Of a stretch of DNA of 64,000 nt, positions 53,500 to 61,655 are shown piece after piece (within the stretch, counting starts at the first letter, position 1; every line of letters starts with the position of its first letter). Source of the DNA: CAWEDP01 sp963807925 (lineage in GTDB: Bacteria; Acidobacteriota; Vicinamibacteria; Vicinamibacterales; CAVVIG01); the NCBI GenBank assembly GCA_963807925.1, contig CAWEDP010000002.1, forward strand, positions 3,162,001 to 3,226,000, written 5' to 3'. The position numbers and the translations under genes were made by a program. The notes below the pieces were generated by a model that saw nothing but the letters and a program-made list of their open reading frames with translations, had not been told where the DNA came from and ran no database searches.

Positions 53500-53951
53500 G
53501 TGCCGAGACTCATGTCGCAGGAAGAGACCAAGGGGCGTCGCCGGTTCGGCCCTGGGACGACACGGCAGCCAAGTATTTCGCGGTCCACTGCGAAAGAATC
53601 CACGCTTGGTGGCGCGGTGGCCCGATCGTGCGAGAGCCTGGCGGCCGTGGCGCTTCGGAACGCGAACATCGAATCGGCCGCTATCGATACCGACAATCGG
53701 GGGACTTGTCGCGTGGTCGCGACCGCATCCCATCCGCCGGCCGGCGGTACGGTGCGGATCTGGATCGCGATTCCGACGTCGAGTTGGAACGGACGTTTCT
53801 CGGCACCGGAGACGAAGGGTTCGTCGGGGACGGTCCTGCCGGCGTGAATCAGGCGGCGGCGCTCGGGTTTGCCACGGGTGCGACGGATGCGGGGCATGAA
53901 GGCGGCAGCGGCAGCGGTTCGTTTGCCTTGGATGCCAACGGACGCCTGTAG
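53500..53951 (+). pseudogene. truncated and frameshifted tannase/feruloyl esterase remnant
   Basis: Homology begins at about 53629 with RSCESLAAVALRNANIESAA and continues TVRIWIAIPTSSWNGRF. A one-base loss at about 53800 moves the frame to LGTGDEGFVGDGPAGVNQAA and TDAGHEGGSGSGSFALDANG, then a stop at 53951. These are the N-terminal blocks of the tannase family, but full-length members have roughly 500 residues and the catalytic Ser, Asp and His lie further on. The signal peptide is also missing. The gene is therefore broken at both ends, unlike the other frameshifted genes, and is a real remnant. It abuts the GGDEF gene start. Confidence 0.65.
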
Positions 53952-53965
53952 AATAGGCTGAGATC

Positions 53966-55368
53966 GTGGACAACAAACCGCTGACTGTGACGCAATCTCG
54001 TACCTACAAGTCCTGGCTGCCTCGCCTCACTCGCTCGGCAATGCGCGATCTTCGACTCTGGATGATCGGCTTCGGCCTCCTCATCGGAGTCATCTTCCCG
54101 CCGGTCGTGGTCCTGCTGGGCGTGCCCCGCTTCACGGCGATCCGACCGGCGTTCTTCGTCGCCACGATCACCGCTGGGCTCATCGTGGCCGAAGTCAACT
54201 ACTTACTTGCTCGAGGCGTCGTCGGCGTCCGTGTGCGCTCGCTCGCCGGAGGAATGCGCCGCGTGGAGGCAACGCTCATCGACGCCGTGTCTCGCGGAAA
54301 TTGGTCGGGGTGCGCCCCCGAGTCGTGCAAAGTGCCCATCGACTCGACCGACGAATTGGGAGAGGTTGCCGCCTCCTTCAACCGTCTCGTCGAGAGTCTG
54401 GCCTTTTCCCATCAAGTGTCCGGAGGGGTCAAGGCAGTATCGGAGGCCCTGGCGGCGCACCTCGAGCTGTCGGCGCTGGCCGATTCCACATTGAATGAAC
54501 TGGTCGATCAGACGCACTGTCACGCCGTGTGCTTGCTGGTCGCCAACCACGGACGTTTGGAGGTCGCTGGAGCTCGTGGGATTCTCGACGTCGAGGCTCT
54601 CGCGGCGTCCGAACCGGTCGCCTCCGTGCTTCGCACCGGCGAAGCCATCATTCTCGCTCTTCCCGCCGACGTGGTGATCTCTGGGGCGCTTGTTGACTTC
54701 GTGCCCAAAGAAGTCCGGATTCTACCGATTCGCTACGGCACGGTGAGCGTAGGTGTACTCGTGGTCGGATTTCCGGAGGCGAGTCTTCCGGAAGCCAGCC
54801 CGGTGCTCGCCGCCTCACTGCCCAGTCTCGCGGTTGCTCTCAATAACGCGCTGAACCACGCGGATCTACAACGAGTCGCCGCCGTCGACCCGCTGACCGG
54901 AGTCTACAACCGTCGATTTGGTCTGCAACGGCTGAGCGAAGAGTTCAGCCGCACCGTGCGTACGGGTGATCCTCTTGGCGTCATGATGTTCGACCCGACC
55001 ATTTCAAGGCCATCAATGACACGTACGGGCACATGGCGGGTGACCGCGTGCTGCAGTCCGTCTCCCGCAGCGCCCGGCGAGTGCTGCGCGAAGGTGACAT
55101 TCTCGTGCGATACGGCGGTGAAGAGTTCGTTGTTATTCTCCCCGGCGCCGGACGGTCCGATCTCGAACAGATGGCGGAGCGGTTCCGGCGCGTCGTCGCC
55201 GATTCCTCCGTTCCTGAGGGCAGTCAGAACATCTCTGTAACGGTCAGTATCGGAGCGTCGGGGCTGCCGAACTCGGCGATCACTGGACCCGAAGAGTTGG
55301 TTCGCGCGGCCGATGCGGCCCTCTACCTCGCCAAGGAAAGCGGGCGTGACCGTTGGGTGATTGGGTAG
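53966..55368 (+). pseudogene. membrane-bound diguanylate cyclase with a single-base frameshift
   Basis: GTG 53966. The N-terminus has two membrane helices (LWMIGFGLLIGVIFPPVVVL and AFFVATITAGLIVAEVNYLL), a HAMP-like segment and a GAF-type domain (about 165-300). The GGDEF domain begins VDPLTGVYNRRFGLQRL. At about 54995 one base is missing: the frame changes from VMMFD to DHFKAINDTYGHMAGDRVLQ. With the base restored it has 467 residues. REGDILVRYGGEEFVVILPG shows the active GGEEF and an RxxD inhibitory site. ISVTVSIGASGLP and AADAALYLAKESGRDRW complete it. Makes c-di-GMP if functional. Confidence 0.8.
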
Positions 55369-55674
55369 CCCGCAGGTCATGACCAGCGGACCCTAAGGCG
55401 ATTGGATGATCGTCGCCACCAACCACTCTTCGGCGGTTCGACAGAGCCGTGCGCAACGACACAGGCGCGCGGACCGCTGCGAGCCGCGAAGCCTCAGTCG
55501 CCGGCCTGCGGCCCACACGTTAAGCCCTTGTCAGAATTCGTCTTACGTTCCTGTAGGCCGGGCGACGTGGAACCGATAAGGGTTAGGGACCAACATCTGC
55601 GCGCGTCCCCCGGAGAAGCCGCCATTGTCGGGACCGATCTGCCCCGCACGCTACGGGCCCTGTGTGGGAATGCC
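55369..55674. other. intergenic region without a recognisable gene
   Basis: About 300 bp between the diguanylate cyclase and HD-GYP genes. An open frame in phase with the HD-GYP gene covers it but has no PAS, GAF or signal-like content and is rich in Cys and Arg, so it is not taken as coding. No hairpin with a U-tract was seen. Confidence 0.55.
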
Positions 55675-57207
55675 ATGAGTCACACGAATCCGATGAAGGT
55701 GGCGAGCCAGTTGGAGTGGGGCCGCCAGTTCGGGGCGGTATTGGACCAGAGCATTGCGGGGATCTACCTGCTCTCCGAGGCCGGTGAGGTGCGCTACGTC
55801 AATGCCGGGTTCGCCCAGCTGAGCGGGCGAACGCCTACTGACGTCATCGGACACGGATTCCTCGAATTTGTCGCGGACACCGACCACGAGTTGGTCATCC
55901 GGAATTTCCAGGCCGCCCTCCACGCACGGCAAAGCCCGTTTGAAGTGCGCTTGAGAACCGCGACGGGCGACCTCCTGACGGTCCTGACGCAGGGCGCGCC
56001 TGCCCAGATCGACGGACATGGCGCGGTGATCGGTGTCGCCATCGATGTCACCGGCCGGCAGCGGGCCGAGTCGGCCCTCGCTCGGGCCAACAATCTCCTG
56101 CGCGTGATCCGAACCGCGAACGAGGCGCTCGTGCGATCGCACGCGGAGCCCGAGCTCATGACTCGCAGTTGCGGCGCGCTGGTGGAGGTCGGTCACTTCC
56201 GCGCGGCATCCATCGCCTTGGTCTCTTCGAATGGCGGCATCGGCATCGAGGCGTTCGCAGGCGAACAGGTCGAGGCCCTCCGCGCCATGGAAACACATCG
56301 GATCGCGCAGGGTGCCGAGGGTGGTCATCTCTCGGCGATTCGGGCCGCCCACGTTCAGCTCCACCAGAACTGGACGCCGGAGCCCGACACGCATCCGTGT
56401 GCAGACGCCGCCGTTTCCGCCGGCGTGAAGGCGGCTGTTTATCTGCCACTGACGAAAGATCGCGTGACCTTTGGAAGCCTTGGCGTCTACGCGGCAGACC
56501 GCGACGCCTTTCAGGCCGATGAGCTGACCACGCTCGCTGAACTCGCTGACGATCTGGCCTACGGCATCATGGCCCTGAGGGATCGCGCGGAGCGGGACGC
56601 CGCTGCGGCCCGGGTGCATCGAAGCCTTGAGGAGACCGTCGCGGTGCTGGCCGCCGCAGCCGAGATGCGGGACCCGTACACGGCCGGGCATCAGCAACAC
56701 GTGGCGGACCTGGCTGTCGCCATCGCGCGCGAGCTGACTCTTGACGAATCGCGCGTGCGTGTCCTTCGGTTCGCCGCTCTGGTGCACGACGTTGGCAAAA
56801 TCAGGATACCGTCGGAGCTGCTGACCCGGCCGGGAACCCTGACAGACCTGGAACGACAACTCGTGGAAACACACGTCCAGGTGGGATACGACATTCTCAG
56901 GACCGTGGCGTTTCCGTGGCCGATCGCCGAGTTTGTCCTCCAGCACCACGAACACCTTGACGGCACCGGCTATCCCAACAAGGTTAGCGGCGGCGCCCTC
57001 CATCTCGAAAGCCGGATCCTGACCGTCGCCGACGTCGTCGAGGCGATTTCCTCCGACCGCCCGTACCGGGAAGGAAAAGGCATCGACGCGGCCTTGGCGG
57101 AAGTTCTTGACGGCCGAGGCAGTCGGTACGATGCCGATGTCGTGGACATGTGTGTTCGACTCTTCAGGACTCAAGGGTTTGCGTTCGCCAAGCCATACTT
57201 TCGCTGA
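55675..57207 (+). CDS. PAS-GAF-HD-GYP c-di-GMP phosphodiesterase
   Basis: 510 residues from ATG 55675. Domains in order: PAS (about 15-130, FGAVLDQSIAGIYLLSEAGE), GAF (about 150-305, CGALVEVGHFRAASIALVSS and AAVYLPLTKDRVTFGSLGVY) and HD-GYP (about 325-500). The HD-GYP part has AALVHDVGKIRIPSELL (HD near 371), VETHVQVGYDIL, LQHHEHLDGTGYP (about 423) and RILTVADVVEAISSDRPY. The metal ligands are all present, so c-di-GMP hydrolysis is expected. It sits after the diguanylate cyclase gene on the same strand; the two could set a local c-di-GMP balance. Confidence 0.9.
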   Translation: MSHTNPMKVASQLEWGRQFGAVLDQSIAGIYLLSEAGEVRYVNAGFAQLSGRTPTDVIGHGFLEFVADTDHELVIRNFQAALHARQSPFEVRLRTATGDLLTVLTQGAPAQIDGHGAVIGVAIDVTGRQRAESALARANNLLRVIRTANEALVRSHAEPELMTRSCGALVEVGHFRAASIALVSSNGGIGIEAFAGEQVEALRAMETHRIAQGAEGGHLSAIRAAHVQLHQNWTPEPDTHPCADAAVSAGVKAAVYLPLTKDRVTFGSLGVYAADRDAFQADELTTLAELADDLAYGIMALRDRAERDAAAARVHRSLEETVAVLAAAAEMRDPYTAGHQQHVADLAVAIARELTLDESRVRVLRFAALVHDVGKIRIPSELLTRPGTLTDLERQLVETHVQVGYDILRTVAFPWPIAEFVLQHHEHLDGTGYPNKVSGGALHLESRILTVADVVEAISSDRPYREGKGIDAALAEVLDGRGSRYDADVVDMCVRLFRTQGFAFAKPYFR

Positions 57208-57478
57208 CGGCGGTATGCCTGCGGGAAGGTGCGACCGTGACGCATCAACGACGCGCGCCCTGGACGCCAGGGTGGAGCGCGCGTGAACCAACCATGTCGG
57301 ACGTGGCAAACCGTTTGGCGCCGCGCTTACCGGCACCTGCCCTACTGCTGAGTCTGCCTTGACATGACTGACTCCGCCAGGGCACGGTCCGGGGGTTGGG
57401 CAGCCAGGACGTGCGGACCCGCGGGCACAAGGAGTCGGTGAACAGCGAAGCCGATCTTCGGCACGGCTTCTCGACTTC

Positions 57479-58141
57479 TCATCGTTTGCGGCGCGGCGTG
57501 TTCCTCACCCCATTTTCATACTGGCGCCTTCGCCGCTCACCACTGAGATCGTCTTCAAAAAACATCGGCGGATGCGGTGCTGCCCCGACTGGAGCCACCA
57601 GCCGAGCGACCGCGCCGAGGGACCTGGCGAGGGCGCGACGATCGGCCTCCGGTAGCGAGGCAATCGCCGCAATCAGGTGCTCCTGGACGGCGACCGGGGC
57701 TCGACCCAGCAGACGCCGGCCCTTCGCCGTCACCGCGAGCCGCTGACGACGCCGGTCCTGGCTCGACGCGACTTTCGCGACGAGCCGCTGTCGGACAAGC
57801 CGCTGAATCACGACCGACACGGAGCTCTGATGCGTACAGGTGAGCGCCGCGACGTCATTGATTGACGCATCGGGATGCTCGGCGATCTGCTGAAGCGCGA
57901 ACAGCTGCGCGCTGCCGAGCCCTCCATGGCCTTCGCCGGCGCGACCGACCCGGAGTGCTCGAACGATGTGCCGGAAGGCGTCGAGCGCGACACGCACGTC
58001 GGGCGGGTGGGCCACACGACGAGGGTGCCCGGGCTGTTTCACGGCTCGACGGCGGCTCGCTGGCGCACGGGAGTCCACACTCTGCGCAGACCGTCGTGCG
58101 CGCGGATGTGAAGACGGTGCGGTCGGCATTTTGTCAGGCAT
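57479..58141 (-). CDS. MarR-family transcriptional regulator
   Basis: 220 residues. A basic, probably disordered N-terminus (about 1-48) precedes a winged-helix domain (about 50-190): LGSAQLFALQQIAEHPDASI, TCTHQSSVSVVIQRLVRQRL (recognition helix) and KVASSQDRRRQRLAVTAKGR (wing). ATG 58141 lies 36 bp from the divergent chloride channel start, so it probably controls that gene and itself through the shared intergenic region. Ligand unknown. Confidence 0.87.
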   Translation of the reverse strand: MPDKMPTAPSSHPRARRSAQSVDSRAPASRRRAVKQPGHPRRVAHPPDVRVALDAFRHIVRALRVGRAGEGHGGLGSAQLFALQQIAEHPDASINDVAALTCTHQSSVSVVIQRLVRQRLVAKVASSQDRRRQRLAVTAKGRRLLGRAPVAVQEHLIAAIASLPEADRRALARSLGAVARLVAPVGAAPHPPMFFEDDLSGERRRRQYENGVRNTPRRKR

Positions 58142-58176
58142 GTTGACATCGTTGATTATATGGGATTCAATATATC
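58142..58176. promoter_or_regulatory. shared MarR/ClC promoter-operator region
   Basis: The 35-bp gap holds, on the plus strand, TTGACA (58143-58148), a 17-base spacer and TTCAAT (58166-58171). The expected start would be near 58178, at the GTG of the channel gene, so a leaderless message is possible. On the minus strand TATAAT (58162 to 58157) lies 16 bases before the MarR ATG. The palindrome TTGATT...ATTCAA (58152-58170, imperfect) covers both and is a candidate MarR operator. Confidence 0.45.
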
Positions 58177-60006
58177 GTGACCACGGCCACTCACTCGCGC
58201 GACATTGCCGAGGATCTCGCGGACTTCACGGCAACACCCCGGCTGTTGATGATCGCGGCCTTTGCAATCGTCATCGGCAGCGTGAGCGCTTATGTCGCAC
58301 TGGTCCTTCTCAAGCTCATTGGCTTCTTCACCAATCTGTTCTTCTTTCAGCGGCTCAGTACGGCGCTGGTCACGCCTGAAGGACATACGCTCGGACCGTG
58401 GGTGATGCTCGTGCCGGTCGTCGGCGCACTCGTCATCGGCGTCATGGCGCGATACGGCTCGGAGCGTATCAGGGGACACGGTATTCCGGAAGCGATCGAG
58501 GCGATCCTCATCAACGGCAGCCGCATCGATCCGAAGGTGGCACTCCTCAAACCGCTCTCGTCAGCCATCTCGATCGGGTCAGGTGGTCCGTTCGGCGCGG
58601 AAGGACCGATCATCATGACGGGCGGCGCGGTTGGGTCGCTGATCGCGCAGTTCTTCCACCTGACCAGCGCCGAGCGCAAGACGCTCCTGGTCGCCGGCGC
58701 AGCAGCCGGCATGTCGGCGACATTCGCGACGCCGCTCGCGGCGGTGCTCCTGGCAGTCGAGCTCCTCCTCTTCGAGTGGAAGCCGCGCAGCCTGATCCCG
58801 GTCGCGCTCGCCAGCGCCACCGCGGCGGCGATGCGTCGCCACATCATCGGACTGGGACCCCTCTTCCCGGTGCCGGCGCATCCCTCGTCTATCGGGCCGC
58901 AGGGCCTGCTCGGCTGCGTGCTCGCCGGCGTGCTCGCCGGCGCGCTATCCGCGGTGCTCACGCAAGCGGTGTACGCCGCAGAAGACGCCTTTCAGCATCT
59001 CCCCATCCACTGGATGTGGTGGCCAGCGATCGGCGGCCTGGTGATCGGGGTGGGCGGCTGGACGTTTCCGCAGGCGCTCGGCGTCGGCTATGACGTGATC
59101 GGAGATCTGCTGCGGGGCGCCGTCGGTGGTCGCGTGATCCTCGGCGTCCTCATCGTCAAGTCGGTCGTCTGGTCAGTCTCGCTGGGATCGGGCACGTCCG
59201 GAGGCGTGCTCGCGCCGCTGCTGATGATGGGTGGGGCGATGGGCGGCGTCGAAGCCTGGTTCTTGCCCGCCGAAGGCCTGGGCTTCTGGCCGCTGGTCAG
59301 CATGGGGGCGATTCTCGGTGGAACGATGCGATCGCCGCTGACCGGCGTGGTCTTCGCCCTCGAGCTCACGCACGACGTCAACATGGTCCTGCCCCTGCTC
59401 GTGGCCGTGACCATCGCGCACGGCTTCACCGTGCTCGTGCTGCGCCGGTCCATCCTGACCGAGAAGATTGCCAGGCGTGGGTATCACCTGAGCCGTGAAT
59501 ACGCGGTCGACCCGCTGGAGATTCTGTTCGTCCCGGAAGTGATGCGCACGAGTGTCGCCGCGCTGCCGGCTGACGCCCCGTACGACACGCTGCGCCACTC
59601 GCTGCACGTCGATCCGTCGCGCGGCCGCCAACGCTTGTATCCGGTGATCGGCGACGCCCGGGAGCTGGTCGGCGTGGTCACGCGTGGCGACCTGCAGGCG
59701 GTGACCGATGCGGCGCCCAGAGGCGCCGGCGCACCGCTGGCAGCGATCCTCAACACCACACCCATCGTCGCGTATCCGGACGAATCGCTCCGCATGATCG
59801 TGTATCGGATGGCCGAGACCGGGCTGACCCGGTTTCCGGTGGTCGACCGACAGCACCGACGCCTGATCGGGATGATCGCGTTGACGGATCTGCTGAAAGC
59901 GCGGGCGCTGAACCTCGATGCGGAACAACGACGAGAGCGCGTACTCGGCGCACACATTCAACTGCCCTTTGGGGAGCAACGCCGGACGGGAGCACCACAT
60001 GCGTGA
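58177..60006 (+). CDS. ClC-type chloride channel/antiporter with CBS domains
   Basis: 609 residues from GTG 58177; no ribosome binding site is visible. Selectivity motifs are ISIGSGGPFGAEGPIIMTGG (gating Glu in GAEGP, about 133-148) and VSLGSGTSGGVLAPLLMMGG. Helices run from about 25 to 430. Two CBS domains follow (about 455-510 and 525-590: FVPEVMRTSVAALPADAP, LIGMIALTDLLKAR). The GSGxP form with Gly suggests a transporter or channel for chloride or another anion; nitrate is possible but not shown. Divergent from a MarR gene that may regulate it. Confidence 0.88.
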   Translation: MTTATHSRDIAEDLADFTATPRLLMIAAFAIVIGSVSAYVALVLLKLIGFFTNLFFFQRLSTALVTPEGHTLGPWVMLVPVVGALVIGVMARYGSERIRGHGIPEAIEAILINGSRIDPKVALLKPLSSAISIGSGGPFGAEGPIIMTGGAVGSLIAQFFHLTSAERKTLLVAGAAAGMSATFATPLAAVLLAVELLLFEWKPRSLIPVALASATAAAMRRHIIGLGPLFPVPAHPSSIGPQGLLGCVLAGVLAGALSAVLTQAVYAAEDAFQHLPIHWMWWPAIGGLVIGVGGWTFPQALGVGYDVIGDLLRGAVGGRVILGVLIVKSVVWSVSLGSGTSGGVLAPLLMMGGAMGGVEAWFLPAEGLGFWPLVSMGAILGGTMRSPLTGVVFALELTHDVNMVLPLLVAVTIAHGFTVLVLRRSILTEKIARRGYHLSREYAVDPLEILFVPEVMRTSVAALPADAPYDTLRHSLHVDPSRGRQRLYPVIGDARELVGVVTRGDLQAVTDAAPRGAGAPLAAILNTTPIVAYPDESLRMIVYRMAETGLTRFPVVDRQHRRLIGMIALTDLLKARALNLDAEQRRERVLGAHIQLPFGEQRRTGAPHA

Positions 60007-60114
60007 CCAGCACGTGGCGATCAAAGGCGACGCGGTCGAATCCATGCAGGGCAAGGTCGTGCGCCAGCATCCGCCTGGCCGTCGGAACGCGAGTCGGCGC
60101 TCGAACCCGCACCG

Positions 60115-60450
60115 TCAGACCGACCGGATCATTGTCAGCATCATCTTGAACGGCGAGCGCGCCTGGACCGCGTGCGGCTGATTGGCGGGCATCAGCACGA
60201 TCTCTCCCGGCGACACGCCGATCGGCGTACCGGCAATGGTGATTTCCGCGTGTCCTTCCAGGACGTGCGCCACGGCGTCGAACGGCGTCGTATGCTCGCT
60301 CAAGGACTGGCCTGCGTCGAACGCGAACAAGGTGATGGTTCCACCGGCGCGCTTCAGGAGAATGCGGCTGACTGTCGCGTCCTGCTGATAGCCGACCAGG
60401 CCCAGCAGTGGCACCGTCGCCGCAACCGGCATTTCAGAGGGAGTCGCCAT
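60115..60450 (-). CDS. small cupin-domain protein
   Basis: 111 residues forming one double-stranded beta-helix: ITLFAFDAGQSLSEHTTPFD (first His), AHVLEGHAEITIAGTPIGVS and GEIVLMPANQPHAVQARSPF (second His). These ligands could bind a metal. Members of this size are often binding or regulatory proteins. ATG 60450; converges with the ClC gene and is divergent from the cytochrome b-like gene. Confidence 0.85.
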   Translation of the reverse strand: MATPSEMPVAATVPLLGLVGYQQDATVSRILLKRAGGTITLFAFDAGQSLSEHTTPFDAVAHVLEGHAEITIAGTPIGVSPGEIVLMPANQPHAVQARSPFKMMLTMIRSV

Positions 60451-60515
60451 GAAGTCCTCTCGATATCATCATCCATCATCGCTCACAGGCCCTCCCGCGG
60501 CGTGATGTTTCGTGC

Positions 60516-61655
60516 ATGGACCCTCTCGCACGTTCGCGATGGAGCAACGCGCTCCGCTGGCGCGAGGGCTATACTTTGTCCCTGACTCGATCGCCTCGCG
60601 CCGACGTCACTCGCGCTACGGGATGGGGCTTGTTCGTTGCGTCGCTCGTCCTCGCCGGCATCTATTTCGGCAGCCGACGCCTCAGGGATTTCGATGCGGC
60701 GCTTGTCCCCTACGCGGGCGCCAGTGTGTTTTCGGCCTTCGGACTCGGTTACCGCTACTCGATGTGGCTGACGAAACCGCCGACGCGTCTCTTCTGGCGA
60801 CGCGGCTGGCGGTTGTTCTTCGCGCCGTCGCGCATGGCGCAGAACCTCTCGCGCCTTGCCGCACTCTTCGCCGTGAACATCGTCGCGCAGCGGTTCATCG
60901 AGAAACGATCGCCGTTGCGGTGGGCGGCACACTTCTGCATCTTCTGGGGCTGCATGCTCGCCGCAGCGGTCACGTTCCCGCTGTCCTTTGGGTGGATTCA
61001 TTTCGAGACGGCCGGGGCCGCGCAGGAGCGCTACCGGGCGTTCGTGTTCGGCCTGCGGGTGTTCACGTTCGACCTCGCCAGCCCGCTCGCACCGCTCGTG
61101 TTCAACGTTCTGGATGTCTCGGCGGTGCTGGTGATGGCGGGCGTGTCGTTGGCGTTGTGGCGACGCGGGCGCGATCGCGGCGCGCTGGCGGTTCAGCAGC
61201 TCGGCAACGATCTGCTCCCGCTCGTCATGCTGTTCGCGGTGTCGATCACGGGGATCTTCCTGACCGTCTCGACGCACCTGATGCGGGGGCTGCATTACGT
61301 CTTCCTGTCGCAGCTGCACGCCGTCGCCGTCATCTTCACGCTTCTCTACCTGCCCTTTGGGAAGTTCTTTCACATCTTCCAACGGCCCGCGCAGCTCGGC
61401 GTCGCGTTCTATCGCGAAACCGGCGCAAGAGGCGAAGCGGCTCGCTGCGCGCGATGCGGCGAACCGTTCGCGTCGCGGATGCACATCGACGATCTCAAGC
61501 AGGTCGAGCGCGAGCTGGGAATCAGATATGAGGCGGTCCGCCTGAAGCCGAGCGCAGCGGACGATATGGCCTCCCACTATCAGGACATCTGTCCGGCCTG
61601 CCGCCGCAAGAACCTGGCGTTGACGCAAGACGCGTTCTGGAGGCGCGGCGCGTAG
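60516..61655 (+). CDS. cytochrome b/NarI-like membrane subunit with Zn-ribbon-like tail
   Basis: 379 residues with about six membrane helices, first gene of a redox operon. Candidate heme-ligand histidines lie in LRWAAHFCIFWGCMLAAAV and LRGLHYVFLSQLHAVAVIFT, with GKFFHIFQRPAQLGV next to the membrane. The pattern resembles NarI or DsrM quinol-oxidising subunits. The C-terminal cytoplasmic part has two CxxC pairs (ARCARCGEPFASRMH and DICPACRRKNLAL), suggesting a metal site. The stop overlaps the next start by one base (TAGTG), so it probably anchors the molybdopterin subunit to the quinone pool. Confidence 0.75.
   Translation: MDPLARSRWSNALRWREGYTLSLTRSPRADVTRATGWGLFVASLVLAGIYFGSRRLRDFDAALVPYAGASVFSAFGLGYRYSMWLTKPPTRLFWRRGWRLFFAPSRMAQNLSRLAALFAVNIVAQRFIEKRSPLRWAAHFCIFWGCMLAAAVTFPLSFGWIHFETAGAAQERYRAFVFGLRVFTFDLASPLAPLVFNVLDVSAVLVMAGVSLALWRRGRDRGALAVQQLGNDLLPLVMLFAVSITGIFLTVSTHLMRGLHYVFLSQLHAVAVIFTLLYLPFGKFFHIFQRPAQLGVAFYRETGARGEAARCARCGEPFASRMHIDDLKQVERELGIRYEAVRLKPSAADDMASHYQDICPACRRKNLALTQDAFWRRGA

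Noticed and set aside
55402..55674. In-frame N-terminal extension of the HD-GYP protein
   Set aside because: The translated stretch has no domain character; the PAS domain begins just after ATG 55675.
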